Shown in pieces: positions 1 through 7,294 of a DNA stretch of 55,053 nt. The DNA is taken from the NCBI RefSeq assembly GCF_017876095.1, contig NZ_JAGINM010000035.1, forward strand, positions 1 through 55,053, read 5' to 3'. Every line of letters begins with the position of its first letter. Positions within the stretch are counted from its first letter, which is position 1. The notes under the pieces are model-generated. The model was given only the letters and a program-made list of their open reading frames with translations. It did no database searches and had not been told where the DNA came from. The stretch is from Azospirillum agricola. Lineage in GTDB: Bacteria; Pseudomonadota; Alphaproteobacteria; Azospirillales; Azospirillaceae. The position numbers were made by a program, and so were the translations under genes.

Positions 1-411
1 GTCGCGGCCTGCGGCGGCAGCGTGGCCGGCAAGACGGTGGCGGTGCTGGGCGTCGCCTTCAAGCCCAACACCGACGACATGCGCGACAGCCCCTCGCTCG
101 ACATCGTCCCGGCCCTTCAGGCAGCCGGCGCCACGGTGCGCGCCTATGACCCCGCCGCCATGCACGAGGCCGAAAAGCTGCTGCCCGGCGTCGAATGGGC
201 CAAGGACGCCTACGGCACCTTGGAGGGCGCCGACTGCGTGACGATCCTGACGGAATGGAACGAGTTCCGGTCGCTCGATCTGGCGCGGGTCAAGGCCCTG
301 CTGAAGGCGCCGGTGATGGTCGACCTGCGCAACATCTACAATCCCGACGACATGGCGCAAGCTGGTTTCGTCTACACGTCCATCGGGCGGACGGCGCCCA
401 CGCTGTCCTGA
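1..411 (+). CDS. UDP-glucose/nucleotide-sugar 6-dehydrogenase, C-terminal part (5' truncated)
   Basis: The reading frame is open from the first base and ends at TGA 409-411, so only about 136 C-terminal residues are visible. They hold the UDP-binding C-terminal domain of the UDP-glucose/GDP-mannose dehydrogenase family, with the signature GVAFKPNTDDMRDSPS and a downstream ILTEWNEF motif. The family oxidises UDP-glucose to UDP-glucuronate with two NAD+. The catalytic Cys and the N-terminal Rossmann domain lie outside the window. The next gene, 27 bases downstream on the same strand, decarboxylates UDP-glucuronate, which favours UDP-glucose over GDP-mannose as substrate. That substrate assignment is inference from context. 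Confidence 0.9.
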   Translation, partial: VAACGGSVAGKTVAVLGVAFKPNTDDMRDSPSLDIVPALQAAGATVRAYDPAAMHEAEKLLPGVEWAKDAYGTLEGADCVTILTEWNEFRSLDLARVKALLKAPVMVDLRNIYNPDDMAQAGFVYTSIGRTAPTLS

Positions 412-438
412 ACCCTTCAGATAGGATCACCGTTTCCC

Positions 439-1392
439 ATGCGCAGTTTGACCCGTAAGCGTGTCCTCGTCACCGGCGGCGCCGGGTTCCTCGGTTCGCA
501 TCTTTGCGAGCGGCTGCTGGACGCCGGGAACAACGTGCTGTGCATCGACAATTTCTTCACCGGCAGTCGCGACAACATCGTGCACCTGCTGGGCAACCCG
601 CAGTTCGAGGTGATCCGTCACGACGTGACCTTCCCGCTCTACGTCGAGGTCGACCAGATCTACAACCTCGCCTGTCCGGCCTCGCCCGTGCATTACCAGC
701 ACGATCCGGTGCAGACGACCAAGACCAGCGTGCTGGGCGCCATCAACATGCTGGGCCTCGCCAAGCGGCTGAAGGCCACCATCCTCCAGGCCTCGACCAG
801 CGAGATCTACGGCGATCCGATGGTCCATCCGCAGCCCGAGGAGTATTGGGGCAACGTCAACACGATCGGCCCGCGCTCCTGCTACGACGAGGGCAAGCGC
901 TGCGCCGAAACGCTGTTCTTCGACTACAACCGCCAGCACGGGCTGCCGATCAAGGTGGTGCGCATCTTCAACACCTATGGCCCGCGCATGCACCCCGACG
1001 ACGGGCGGGTCGTCTCCAACTTCATCATGCAGGCGCTGCGCGGTGAATCCCTGACGGTCTACGGCAGCGGCAGCCAGACGCGTTCCTTCTGCTTCGCCGA
1101 CGACCTGATCGAAGGCTTCCTGCGCTTCATGGACACGCCGCCCGAGGTGACGGGGCCGGTCAATCTCGGCAATCCCGGCGAGTTCACCATGCTGGAGCTG
1201 GCCGAGCATGTGATCCGCCTGACCGGTTCGAACTCCCGGATCGTCCACAAGCCGCTGCCCCAGGACGACCCCAAGCAGCGCCGCCCGGACATCACCAAGG
1301 CCAAGGACCTGCTGGGCTGGGAGCCGACGATTCCGCTGGAGGACGGTTTGGAGCGCACGATCCGCTATTTCCGCGACCGTTTCTTCGCCTGA
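439..1392 (+). CDS. uxs: UDP-glucuronate decarboxylase (UDP-xylose synthase)
   Basis: A 317-residue extended SDR enzyme expected to convert UDP-glucuronate to UDP-xylose in the cytosol. The NAD-binding motif GGAGFLGS is at residues 13-20 and the catalytic Y149xxxK153 pair sits in GPRSCYDEGKR, which together with NLACPASPVHYQ (about 76-87) is typical of UXS rather than of UDP-glucose epimerases. TSEIYG is at 120-125. Length matches the short bacterial/plant UXS form without a membrane anchor. It follows the dehydrogenase gene by 27 bases and probably shares its transcript, giving a two-step UDP-glucose to UDP-xylose route. It is convergent with rmlA, with a perfect palindrome between them. Confidence 0.92.
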   Translation: MRSLTRKRVLVTGGAGFLGSHLCERLLDAGNNVLCIDNFFTGSRDNIVHLLGNPQFEVIRHDVTFPLYVEVDQIYNLACPASPVHYQHDPVQTTKTSVLGAINMLGLAKRLKATILQASTSEIYGDPMVHPQPEEYWGNVNTIGPRSCYDEGKRCAETLFFDYNRQHGLPIKVVRIFNTYGPRMHPDDGRVVSNFIMQALRGESLTVYGSGSQTRSFCFADDLIEGFLRFMDTPPEVTGPVNLGNPGEFTMLELAEHVIRLTGSNSRIVHKPLPQDDPKQRRPDITKAKDLLGWEPTIPLEDGLERTIRYFRDRFFA

Positions 1393-1404
1393 TGCCGACG
1401 CCCT

Positions 1405-1430
1405 TCGGGTCCTGACCGGTCAGGACCCGA
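1405..1430. terminator. Perfect 26-base palindrome between convergent genes, probable bidirectional terminator
   Basis: TCGGGTCCTGACC is followed directly by its exact reverse complement, giving a 13-bp stem with no added loop bases. It lies between the stop codons of the UXS gene (+) and rmlA (-). Neither side has a T tract, so termination efficiency is uncertain; a protein-binding site is an alternative. Confidence 0.6.
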
Positions 1431-1440
1431 GGATTGCCGT

Positions 1441-2304
1441 TCAGCCGAGCAGGCTCAGAAGGTAGCGGCCATAGTCGTTCTTCTTCAGCGGTTCGGCCAG
1501 CTTGGCGACCTGCTCGCCGTCGATCCAGCCGGAGACGTAGGCGATCTCCTCTGGGCAGGCGATCTGGATCCCCTGCCGGTTCTGGATGGTGCGCACGAAC
1601 TCCGCCGCTTCCAGCAGGCTGTCATGGGTGCCGGTGTCGAACCAGCCGTAGCCGCGTCCCATCAGCTCGACGTCGAGCTGGCCCATCTCCAGATAGGCGG
1701 CGTTGACCGAGGTGATCTCCAGCTCGCCGCGCTCCGACGGTTTCACCGAGGCCGCGATGTCGATCACCTGGTTGTCGTAGAAGTACAGCCCCGTCACCGC
1801 CCATTTGGAACGCGGCGCCGCCGGCTTCTCCTCGATGCTGAGCGCCCGGCCGTTGGCGTCGAACTCGACCACGCCGTAGCGCTCCGGGTCGCGCACGCCG
1901 TAGGCGAAGACGCGGGCGCCGCTGGTCTTCTCGCCGGCCGCGCGCAGCAGCTGGGTCAGGCCGTGGCCGTAGAAGATGTTGTCGCCCAGCACCAGGGCGC
2001 AGGCGTCGTTGCCGATGAAGTCGCGGCCGATGATGAAGGCCTGGGCCAGTCCGTCGGGCGAGGGCTGGACCGCGTAGGACAGCGAGACGCCCCATTGCGA
2101 ACCGTCGCCCAGCACGGCCTGGAACAGCGCCTGGTCGTGCGGGGTGGTGATGATCAGGATGTCGCGGATACCGGCCAGCAGCAGCGTGCTGAGCGGGAAG
2201 TAGATCATCGGCTTGTCGTAGATCGGCAGCAGCTGTTTGCTGACCGCGCGGGTCACCGGGTAGAGCCGGGTGCCGGATCCGCCCGCCAGGATGATGCCTT
2301 TCAT
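1441..2304 (-). CDS. rmlA: Glucose-1-phosphate thymidylyltransferase
   Basis: A 287-residue nucleotidyltransferase that joins glucose-1-phosphate and dTTP to form dTDP-glucose, the first step to dTDP-L-rhamnose. The N-terminus has LAGGSGTRLYPVT (6-18) followed by SKQLLPIYDKPMIYFPLS, the nucleotide-binding signature of RmlA; VLGDNIFYG follows near residue 105. Length is typical (about 290). It lies last in the leftward rmlC-rmlB-rmlD-rmlA group, 92 bases beyond the rmlD stop. That gap contains a GGGCCGGCCC palindrome (2368-2377), so rmlA may be partly uncoupled from the other three. Confidence 0.96.
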   Translation of the reverse strand: MKGIILAGGSGTRLYPVTRAVSKQLLPIYDKPMIYFPLSTLLLAGIRDILIITTPHDQALFQAVLGDGSQWGVSLSYAVQPSPDGLAQAFIIGRDFIGNDACALVLGDNIFYGHGLTQLLRAAGEKTSGARVFAYGVRDPERYGVVEFDANGRALSIEEKPAAPRSKWAVTGLYFYDNQVIDIAASVKPSERGELEITSVNAAYLEMGQLDVELMGRGYGWFDTGTHDSLLEAAEFVRTIQNRQGIQIACPEEIAYVSGWIDGEQVAKLAEPLKKNDYGRYLLSLLG

Positions 2305-2396
2305 GTCCGCCGCCTGCCTGTTCGTGAAATCTGGGTCTGTCGGGAAGGGAGAGTAGCGGAGGGCCGTGGGCCGGCCCCCGCGTCAGGATGCCGCCG

Positions 2397-3305
2397 TCAC
2401 GGCGTCTTCGCGGAAGTCGCGGAAGCGTCAGCGAAGAGCGCGTCGAGGACGCGCTCCAGGCTGTCCTCCCAGGCCGGCGGCGTGATGCCGAAGGCGGCGC
2501 GCAGGCGCCCGCAGTCCAGCCGCGAGTTGGCCGGGCGGCGCGCCGGGGTCGGGTAGGCGGCGGTCGCGATCGGCTTCAACGCCGGGCGGCGGCCCTCTTC
2601 GCGCTCCAGGCGCTGGAAGATGCGCTCGGCGAAGCCGAACCACGTCGTCTCGCCCGATCCGGTCAGGTGGTAGGTGCCCCAGGGAACGTCGTCCGGCCGG
2701 CTTTGGATGCGCGCGGCGATGGCGATGATGGCATCGGCGATGTCGGCGGCGGCGGTCGGCGCGCCGGTCTGGTCGGCGACGACCCCCAGCTCCGGCCGCT
2801 CACGGCCCAGCCGCAGCATGGTCTTCACGAAATTGGCGCCATGGGCCGCGTAGACCCAGGAGGTGCGCAGGATGACGTGGGCGGCGACGGCGGCGCGCAC
2901 TGCGGACTCGCCGGCCTCCTTGCTGGCGCCGTAGACGTTGACCGGGTCGACCGGGTCGTCCTCGGTGTAGGGGGCCGGCTTGCTTCCGTCGAAGACGTAG
3001 TCGGTGGAGATGTGGACCAGCGGCACGCCGCGAGCGGCGCAGAGCGCCGCCAGCCGGGCCGGGCCGTCGCGGTTGATGGCGAAGGCAGCCTCGCGGTCGT
3101 TCTCGGCCTTGTCCACGGCGGTGTAGGCGGTGGCGTTGATGACCAGATCCGGGGCGTGCTCCGCCATGGCGCGGTCGATGCTGGCCGGATCGGCCATGTC
3201 CAGCGCCGGACGGGCGAGCCCGGTAAGCGTGGTGTCGGCCGGCCAGGAGGCGCGCATCAGGGCGTCGCCGACCTGTCCGCTGGTGCCGAGGACGAGAACC
3301 TTCAC
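2397..3305 (-). CDS. rmlD: dTDP-4-dehydrorhamnose reductase
   Basis: A 302-residue SDR reductase catalysing the last step to dTDP-L-rhamnose with NAD(P)H. The N-terminus VKVLVLGTSGQVGD gives the GxxGQVG nucleotide-binding motif; STDYVFDG is at 100-107 and Y125xxxK129 (YGASK) is the catalytic pair. The chosen GTG start (3305-3303) overlaps the rmlB stop as GTGA, implying translational coupling. The frame stays open upstream through rmlB, but that extension is a shadow of rmlB in another frame and is not part of this protein. Confidence 0.95.
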   Translation of the reverse strand: MKVLVLGTSGQVGDALMRASWPADTTLTGLARPALDMADPASIDRAMAEHAPDLVINATAYTAVDKAENDREAAFAINRDGPARLAALCAARGVPLVHISTDYVFDGSKPAPYTEDDPVDPVNVYGASKEAGESAVRAAVAAHVILRTSWVYAAHGANFVKTMLRLGRERPELGVVADQTGAPTAAADIADAIIAIAARIQSRPDDVPWGTYHLTGSGETTWFGFAERIFQRLEREEGRRPALKPIATAAYPTPARRPANSRLDCGRLRAAFGITPPAWEDSLERVLDALFADASATSAKTP

Positions 3306-4381
3306 GCCACGCTCCCGGTCTTCGCCGCGCTCTCCAGCCCCAGCCGTTCGCCGGAGTAGGAGCCGTTCTGCACCGCCTCCCACCAGGGCCGGTTGGCGAG
3401 GTACCACGCGACCGTCTTGCGCAGTCCGGTCTCGAAGGTTTCCTGCGGGCGCCAGCCCAGCTCGCGCTCGATCTTGTCGGCGTCGATGGCGTAGCGCTTG
3501 TCGTGGCCGGGGCGGTCGGCGACGAAGGTGATCAGGCGGTCGTGGGGCGCGCCGGCGGGCGCCATCTCGTCCAGCAGAGCGCAGATGCCGCGGACGACCT
3601 CCAGGTTGGTGCGCTCGTTGTGGCCGCCGATGTTGTAGCTCTCGCCGACGCGGCCCTTCTCCACCACCAGACGCAGGGCGCGGGCGTGGTCCTCGACGTA
3701 GAGCCAGTCGCGCACGTTGTCGCCGGCGCCGTAGACCGGCAGCGGCTGCCCGGCCAGCCCCTTGAGGATCACCAGCGGGATCAGCTTCTCGGGGAAATGG
3801 TAGGGGCCGTAGTTGTTGGAGCAGTTGGTCAGCACCACCGGCAGCCCGTAGGTCTCGTGCCAGGCCCGCACCAGATGGTCGCTCGACGCCTTGCTGGCCG
3901 AATAGGGCGAATTGGGGCTGTAGGCGGTCGTCTCGGTGAAGAAGCCCTCGGCGCCCAGCGAGCCGAACACCTCGTCGGTGGAGATGTGGTGGAAGCGGAA
4001 GCCGGCCTTGCGGTCGTCGGGCAGGGCGGACCAATAGCCGCGCGCGGCTTCGAGCAGGCGGTAGGTGCCGACGATGTTGGTCTGGATGAATTCGCCGGGC
4101 CCGTCGATCGAGCGGTCGACGTGGGATTCGGCGGCCAGATGCATGACGGCGTCCGGCTGGTGCCGGGCGAAGACCTGGCGCAGCGCCTCGCCGTCGCAGA
4201 TGTCGACCTGCTCGAAGGCGTAGCGGGGATTCTCCGCGGCGCCGGGCAGCGAGGCCAGATTGGCGGCGTAGGTCAGCTTGTCCAGGTTGACGACGCGGAG
4301 GTCGGTTTCGGTCAGCAGTTGCCGCACCACGGCGGACCCGATGAACCCGGCGCCGCCGGTGACGAGAATGCACTTCATCAA
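3302..4381 (-). CDS. rmlB: dTDP-glucose 4,6-dehydratase
   Basis: A 359-residue extended SDR enzyme that dehydrates dTDP-glucose to dTDP-4-keto-6-deoxyglucose with bound NAD+. TGGAGFIGS at 8-16 is the Rossmann motif, STDEVFG (134-140) carries the catalytic Thr-Asp-Glu, and Y160xxxK164 (YSASK) is the active-site pair. Two consecutive ATG codons occur; the second (4378) would give the usual MKCILVTGG start. It lies 93 bases after rmlC with a stable hairpin between them, and overlaps rmlD by 4 bases. Confidence 0.97.
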   Translation of the reverse strand: MMKCILVTGGAGFIGSAVVRQLLTETDLRVVNLDKLTYAANLASLPGAAENPRYAFEQVDICDGEALRQVFARHQPDAVMHLAAESHVDRSIDGPGEFIQTNIVGTYRLLEAARGYWSALPDDRKAGFRFHHISTDEVFGSLGAEGFFTETTAYSPNSPYSASKASSDHLVRAWHETYGLPVVLTNCSNNYGPYHFPEKLIPLVILKGLAGQPLPVYGAGDNVRDWLYVEDHARALRLVVEKGRVGESYNIGGHNERTNLEVVRGICALLDEMAPAGAPHDRLITFVADRPGHDKRYAIDADKIERELGWRPQETFETGLRKTVAWYLANRPWWEAVQNGSYSGERLGLESAAKTGSVA

Positions 4382-4449
4382 AACACCTGCGCCCTATCGT
4401 GAGACGAACAGCCAAACCGGAAAAGACGTCGCGAAGCAAGGATCGTTTC

Positions 4450-4473
4450 GGGGCCGGTCCTTGGACCAGCCCC
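4450..4473 (-). terminator. Intercistronic hairpin between rmlC and rmlB
   Basis: Directly after the rmlC stop codon, the minus strand reads GGGGCTGGTCC, AA, GGACCGGCCCC: an 11-bp stem with one G-U wobble and a 2-base loop. No T tract follows. It may stabilise the rmlC message, attenuate read-through into rmlB, or act as a weak terminator. Confidence 0.45.
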
Positions 4474-4474
4474 G

Positions 4475-5026
4475 TCAGAACAACTCGGCCGCGCCGGCCA
4501 GACGGGGATGGACGAGATCCTTGTCGGACAGGCGGGCCTTGCCGGCTTCGACCGGCCAGTCGATGCCCAGATCCGGGTCGTTCCACAGGATCCCGCGGTC
4601 ATGCTCCGGCGAGTAGAAATTCGTCACCTTGTAGATGACTTCGGTGTCGGGTTCCAGCGTGCAGAAACCGTGGGCGAAGCCGGCCGGGACCAGGATCTGG
4701 TTCCATTCCGCCGCGCTGATGATGGCGCAGACGTGCTGACCGAAGGTCGGCGATCCCCGGCGGATATCCACCGCGACGTCGAAGACCGCGCCGCGCACCA
4801 CGCGCAGCAGCTTGTCCTGGGCGAAGGGGGGCAACTGGAAATGCAGGCCGCGCACCGTGCCGACCTCGGCCGACAGGGACTGGTTGTCCTGCACGAAGTC
4901 GAGATCCAGACCGGCCGCCGCGAAGGCACGCTTGCTGTAGGTCTCCGAGAAGAAGCCGCGGTGGTCGCCGAACTTCTTCGGGTGGATGATCTTCACGTCG
5001 GGAATGGCGAGTGCGGCGATATCCAT
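4475..5026 (-). CDS. rmlC: dTDP-4-dehydrorhamnose 3,5-epimerase
   Basis: A 183-residue cupin-fold epimerase that inverts C3 and C5 of dTDP-4-keto-6-deoxyglucose. The catalytic His is H62 in RGLHFQ, K72 follows in QDKLLR, and the catalytic Tyr is Y132 in EVIYKVT; DHRGFFSE (21-28) is the conserved substrate-binding segment. Length is typical. The ATG at 5026 has a good ribosome-binding site (AGGAGG about 12 bases upstream on the minus strand). It is first in the leftward rml group and divergent from galE. No convincing sigma-70 hexamer pair was found in the 229-base divergent gap. Confidence 0.96.
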   Translation of the reverse strand: MDIAALAIPDVKIIHPKKFGDHRGFFSETYSKRAFAAAGLDLDFVQDNQSLSAEVGTVRGLHFQLPPFAQDKLLRVVRGAVFDVAVDIRRGSPTFGQHVCAIISAAEWNQILVPAGFAHGFCTLEPDTEVIYKVTNFYSPEHDRGILWNDPDLGIDWPVEAGKARLSDKDLVHPRLAGAAELF

Positions 5027-5255
5027 GCTCTAAGGCTCCTCCTGCCGGTCGGTGCGGCGTTTGGGTGACTTGGTATCGCCGGGCGCGGCCGAAGTCCATG
5101 GCCGAACGGTGTGCCCACCCTCTCCATCGGCGAGGAGGCCGTGCTTTTCGGGGTTGCGCGGAAGCGCCGGGCGCGAACGCGGAAAAGATGGGGGGACCGC
5201 GCGGGGACGAACGATATTCTGGATCGCCCCCGCAACGCAGCAAGACTGGATCGTC

Positions 5256-6278
5256 ATGGCCGACCCGACCTCCCGTGAAACCGCCTCGCGCGAGACCGTG
5301 CTCGTGACGGGCGGCGCCGGCTACATCGGCTCCCACGTCGTGCTGGCGCTGCGCGATGCCGGGCGTCCGGTGGTGGTGGTCGACGACCTGTCCACCGGCC
5401 GCCGCGCCGCCGTGCCCGACGGCGTCCCCCTGGTGGTGGGCAGCGCCGGCGACGCCGATCTGGTGGCCGCGACGATCGCCGCGCACGGCGTCGGCACCGT
5501 GATGCATTTCGCCGGCAGCATTGTCGTGCCGGAATCGGTCGAGAAGCCGCTCGATTACTACCGCAACAACACGGTCAACAGCTTGGCCCTGGTCGGCGCC
5601 TGCGTGGCGTCGGGAGTGGAGCGCTTCATCTTCTCGTCCACCGCCGCCGTCTACGGCATGCCCGACACCATGCCCATCGACGAAGAGGCCCTGACCCGGC
5701 CGATCAATCCCTACGGCCGGTCCAAGCTGATGACGGAATGGATGCTGCGCGACACCGCCGCCGCCCATGGCTTGCGCTACGTGGCGCTGCGCTATTTCAA
5801 CGTGGCGGGGGCGGATCCGGCGGGGCGTTCTGGGCAGAGCTCCCGGTTGGCGACCCATCTGCTGAAGATCGCCGCCCAGGCGGCGACCGGCCAACGGGCG
5901 GAGATCCATGTCTACGGCGACGATTACCCGACCCCGGACGGCACCTGCGTGCGCGACTACATCCACGTCAGCGATCTGGCCGCCGCCCATGTGGCAGCGC
6001 TTGTCCATTTGGAGGCCGGGGGGGACAGCCAGATCCTGAACTGCGGCTATGGCCGGGGCTATTCTGTCCGCGAGGTGCTGGACATGGTGGAGACGGTGCT
6101 GGGCCGTCCGCTGCCGATCCGGATCGCCGGGCGGCGGGCCGGCGATCCGCCGGCCCTGGTCGCCGGAACCGATCGGATCGGCCGCACCCTGGATTGGTCG
6201 CCGCGTCACGCCGATCTGGAAACCATCGTGCGGACCGCGCTCGCCTGGGAGGAAAAGCTCGTCGTTATGGCTTCGTAA
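5256..6278 (+). CDS. galE: UDP-glucose 4-epimerase
   Basis: A 340-residue SDR enzyme interconverting UDP-glucose and UDP-galactose. GGAGYIGSH starts at 19, SSTAAVYG is at 127-134, Y153xxxK157 lies in NPYGRSK, and RYFNVAGADP and GDDYPTPDGTCVRDYIHV are strongly GalE-like. The frame is open further upstream to 5052, but the homology begins at the ATG at 5256 (MADPTSRET), which I chose. It is divergent from rmlC and convergent with the following glycosyltransferase, from which it is separated by a near-perfect long inverted repeat. It would supply UDP-galactose to the glycosyltransferases of the window. Confidence 0.95.
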   Translation: MADPTSRETASRETVLVTGGAGYIGSHVVLALRDAGRPVVVVDDLSTGRRAAVPDGVPLVVGSAGDADLVAATIAAHGVGTVMHFAGSIVVPESVEKPLDYYRNNTVNSLALVGACVASGVERFIFSSTAAVYGMPDTMPIDEEALTRPINPYGRSKLMTEWMLRDTAAAHGLRYVALRYFNVAGADPAGRSGQSSRLATHLLKIAAQAATGQRAEIHVYGDDYPTPDGTCVRDYIHVSDLAAAHVAALVHLEAGGDSQILNCGYGRGYSVREVLDMVETVLGRPLPIRIAGRRAGDPPALVAGTDRIGRTLDWSPRHADLETIVRTALAWEEKLVVMAS

Positions 6279-6286
6279 CGATATTA

Positions 6287-6318
6287 GTATCGGAACCGGA
6301 ACATTCCGGTTCCGATAC
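6287..6318. terminator. 15-bp perfect inverted repeat with 2-base loop between convergent genes
   Basis: GTATCGGAACCGGAA, CA, then the exact reverse complement TTCCGGTTCCGATAC. It occupies most of the 48-base gap between galE (+) and a GT2 gene (-). Position and symmetry fit a bidirectional terminator, although no T run follows on either strand. The arms also contain an internal CCGG palindrome, so a dimeric protein-binding site is possible. Confidence 0.65.
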
Positions 6319-6326
6319 CATGGGGA

Positions 6327-7286
6327 TCAACGTGCCCCGACCAGCTCCGCCAGTTTGCGCAGACCGGGGCTTCCGGTGCGCGACTGCTTCAGCGTGTCGT
6401 GGATCGACAGCCCTTCGCGCGGGTTGGGCACGCCCAGTGCGGCCTGGACCTTCGGCGCGACGGGGGTGCTCTTCTTGCGGGCGCGGATCCGGGCCTGAAC
6501 CTCCTGATAGAGGGCCAGCTTTTCCCCGTCCAGGCCGGACTGGGTCGCCACGGTGTTGCTGCCGTCGGTCTTGTAGAAGTAATAGCCGACCGGCGTTCCC
6601 ACCAGGGAGAAGTCCGACGGAAAACCGGCGCAGATCCGCAGAAGAAGATCGTAGTCCTCCTCGATGGTCAACCCGGTGTCGAAATGCAGTAGATCGGCCG
6701 GAAGCTGCGACCGGTCGATGACGTAGCTGTGGATCGGACAGAAGTTGCTCTTGAAGAGGTCGGCCAGATCCTGCCCCTTGTAGGGTGGAACTTTGGAGCC
6801 GACCATGTAGAAGAAATGGTCGTGGACCTCGACCTGCATCACCTGGACCGAGGCGAAGGCAATGGCGGCCCCGGTCTTGCGGAGCTGGCCGACCAGCATC
6901 TCGTAGGCTTCCGGGAACAGCACGTCGTCGTAGTCGAGGAAGGCCAGATAACGGCCCTGCGCCACGTCGAGTCCGCGATTGAGCAGATAGGTCCGGGCGT
7001 CCACGACCCCGGTCTCGTCCCAGTTGTGGATCGACAGCGTGGGCGCGCCGGGAAGCTGGAGGACCGGCGTCAACGCCGCTTCAGTTGCCGCGACCTCCTC
7101 CGGCGAGAAACGTTGCAGGACCAGAACGATGTTCACGGGCCGGTAACGCTGGCCGACCAGCGAGAACACGCAGCGCTCCAGCTCGGGCAGACGGCGGGGG
7201 TCGTGGAAGCGGACGACGCAATCCAGCCTGTCGGCGGACTGGGGATCGCCGGACCGGGCGGTGCCGGAAAGGGAATGGTCGGTCAT
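6327..7286 (-). CDS. Glycosyltransferase family 2
   Basis: A 319-residue GT-A type glycosyltransferase. The N-terminal part has CVVRFHDPRRLPELERCVFSLVGQ, a form of the GT2 entry strand and helix, and FLDYDD (116-121) is the metal-binding DxD-type motif. EEDYDLLLR in the second half is the acidic catalytic-base region typical of GT2. No membrane segment is seen. The ATG at 7286 was chosen because upstream sequence belongs to another gene in a different frame. It begins 8 bases after the stop of the 1177-residue fusion, so it is almost certainly the last gene of the wzm-wzt-fusion transcript. Donor sugar and acceptor are unknown. Confidence 0.85.
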   Translation of the reverse strand: MTDHSLSGTARSGDPQSADRLDCVVRFHDPRRLPELERCVFSLVGQRYRPVNIVLVLQRFSPEEVAATEAALTPVLQLPGAPTLSIHNWDETGVVDARTYLLNRGLDVAQGRYLAFLDYDDVLFPEAYEMLVGQLRKTGAAIAFASVQVMQVEVHDHFFYMVGSKVPPYKGQDLADLFKSNFCPIHSYVIDRSQLPADLLHFDTGLTIEEDYDLLLRICAGFPSDFSLVGTPVGYYFYKTDGSNTVATQSGLDGEKLALYQEVQARIRARKKSTPVAPKVQAALGVPNPREGLSIHDTLKQSRTGSPGLRKLAELVGAR

Positions 7287-7294
7287 GGCGGGGG

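Noticed and set aside
2397..4586. 729-codon frame appearing to fuse an Arg-rich domain to RmlD
   Set aside because: The N-terminal part is RmlB read in the wrong frame; RmlD starts at the GTG overlapping the rmlB stop.
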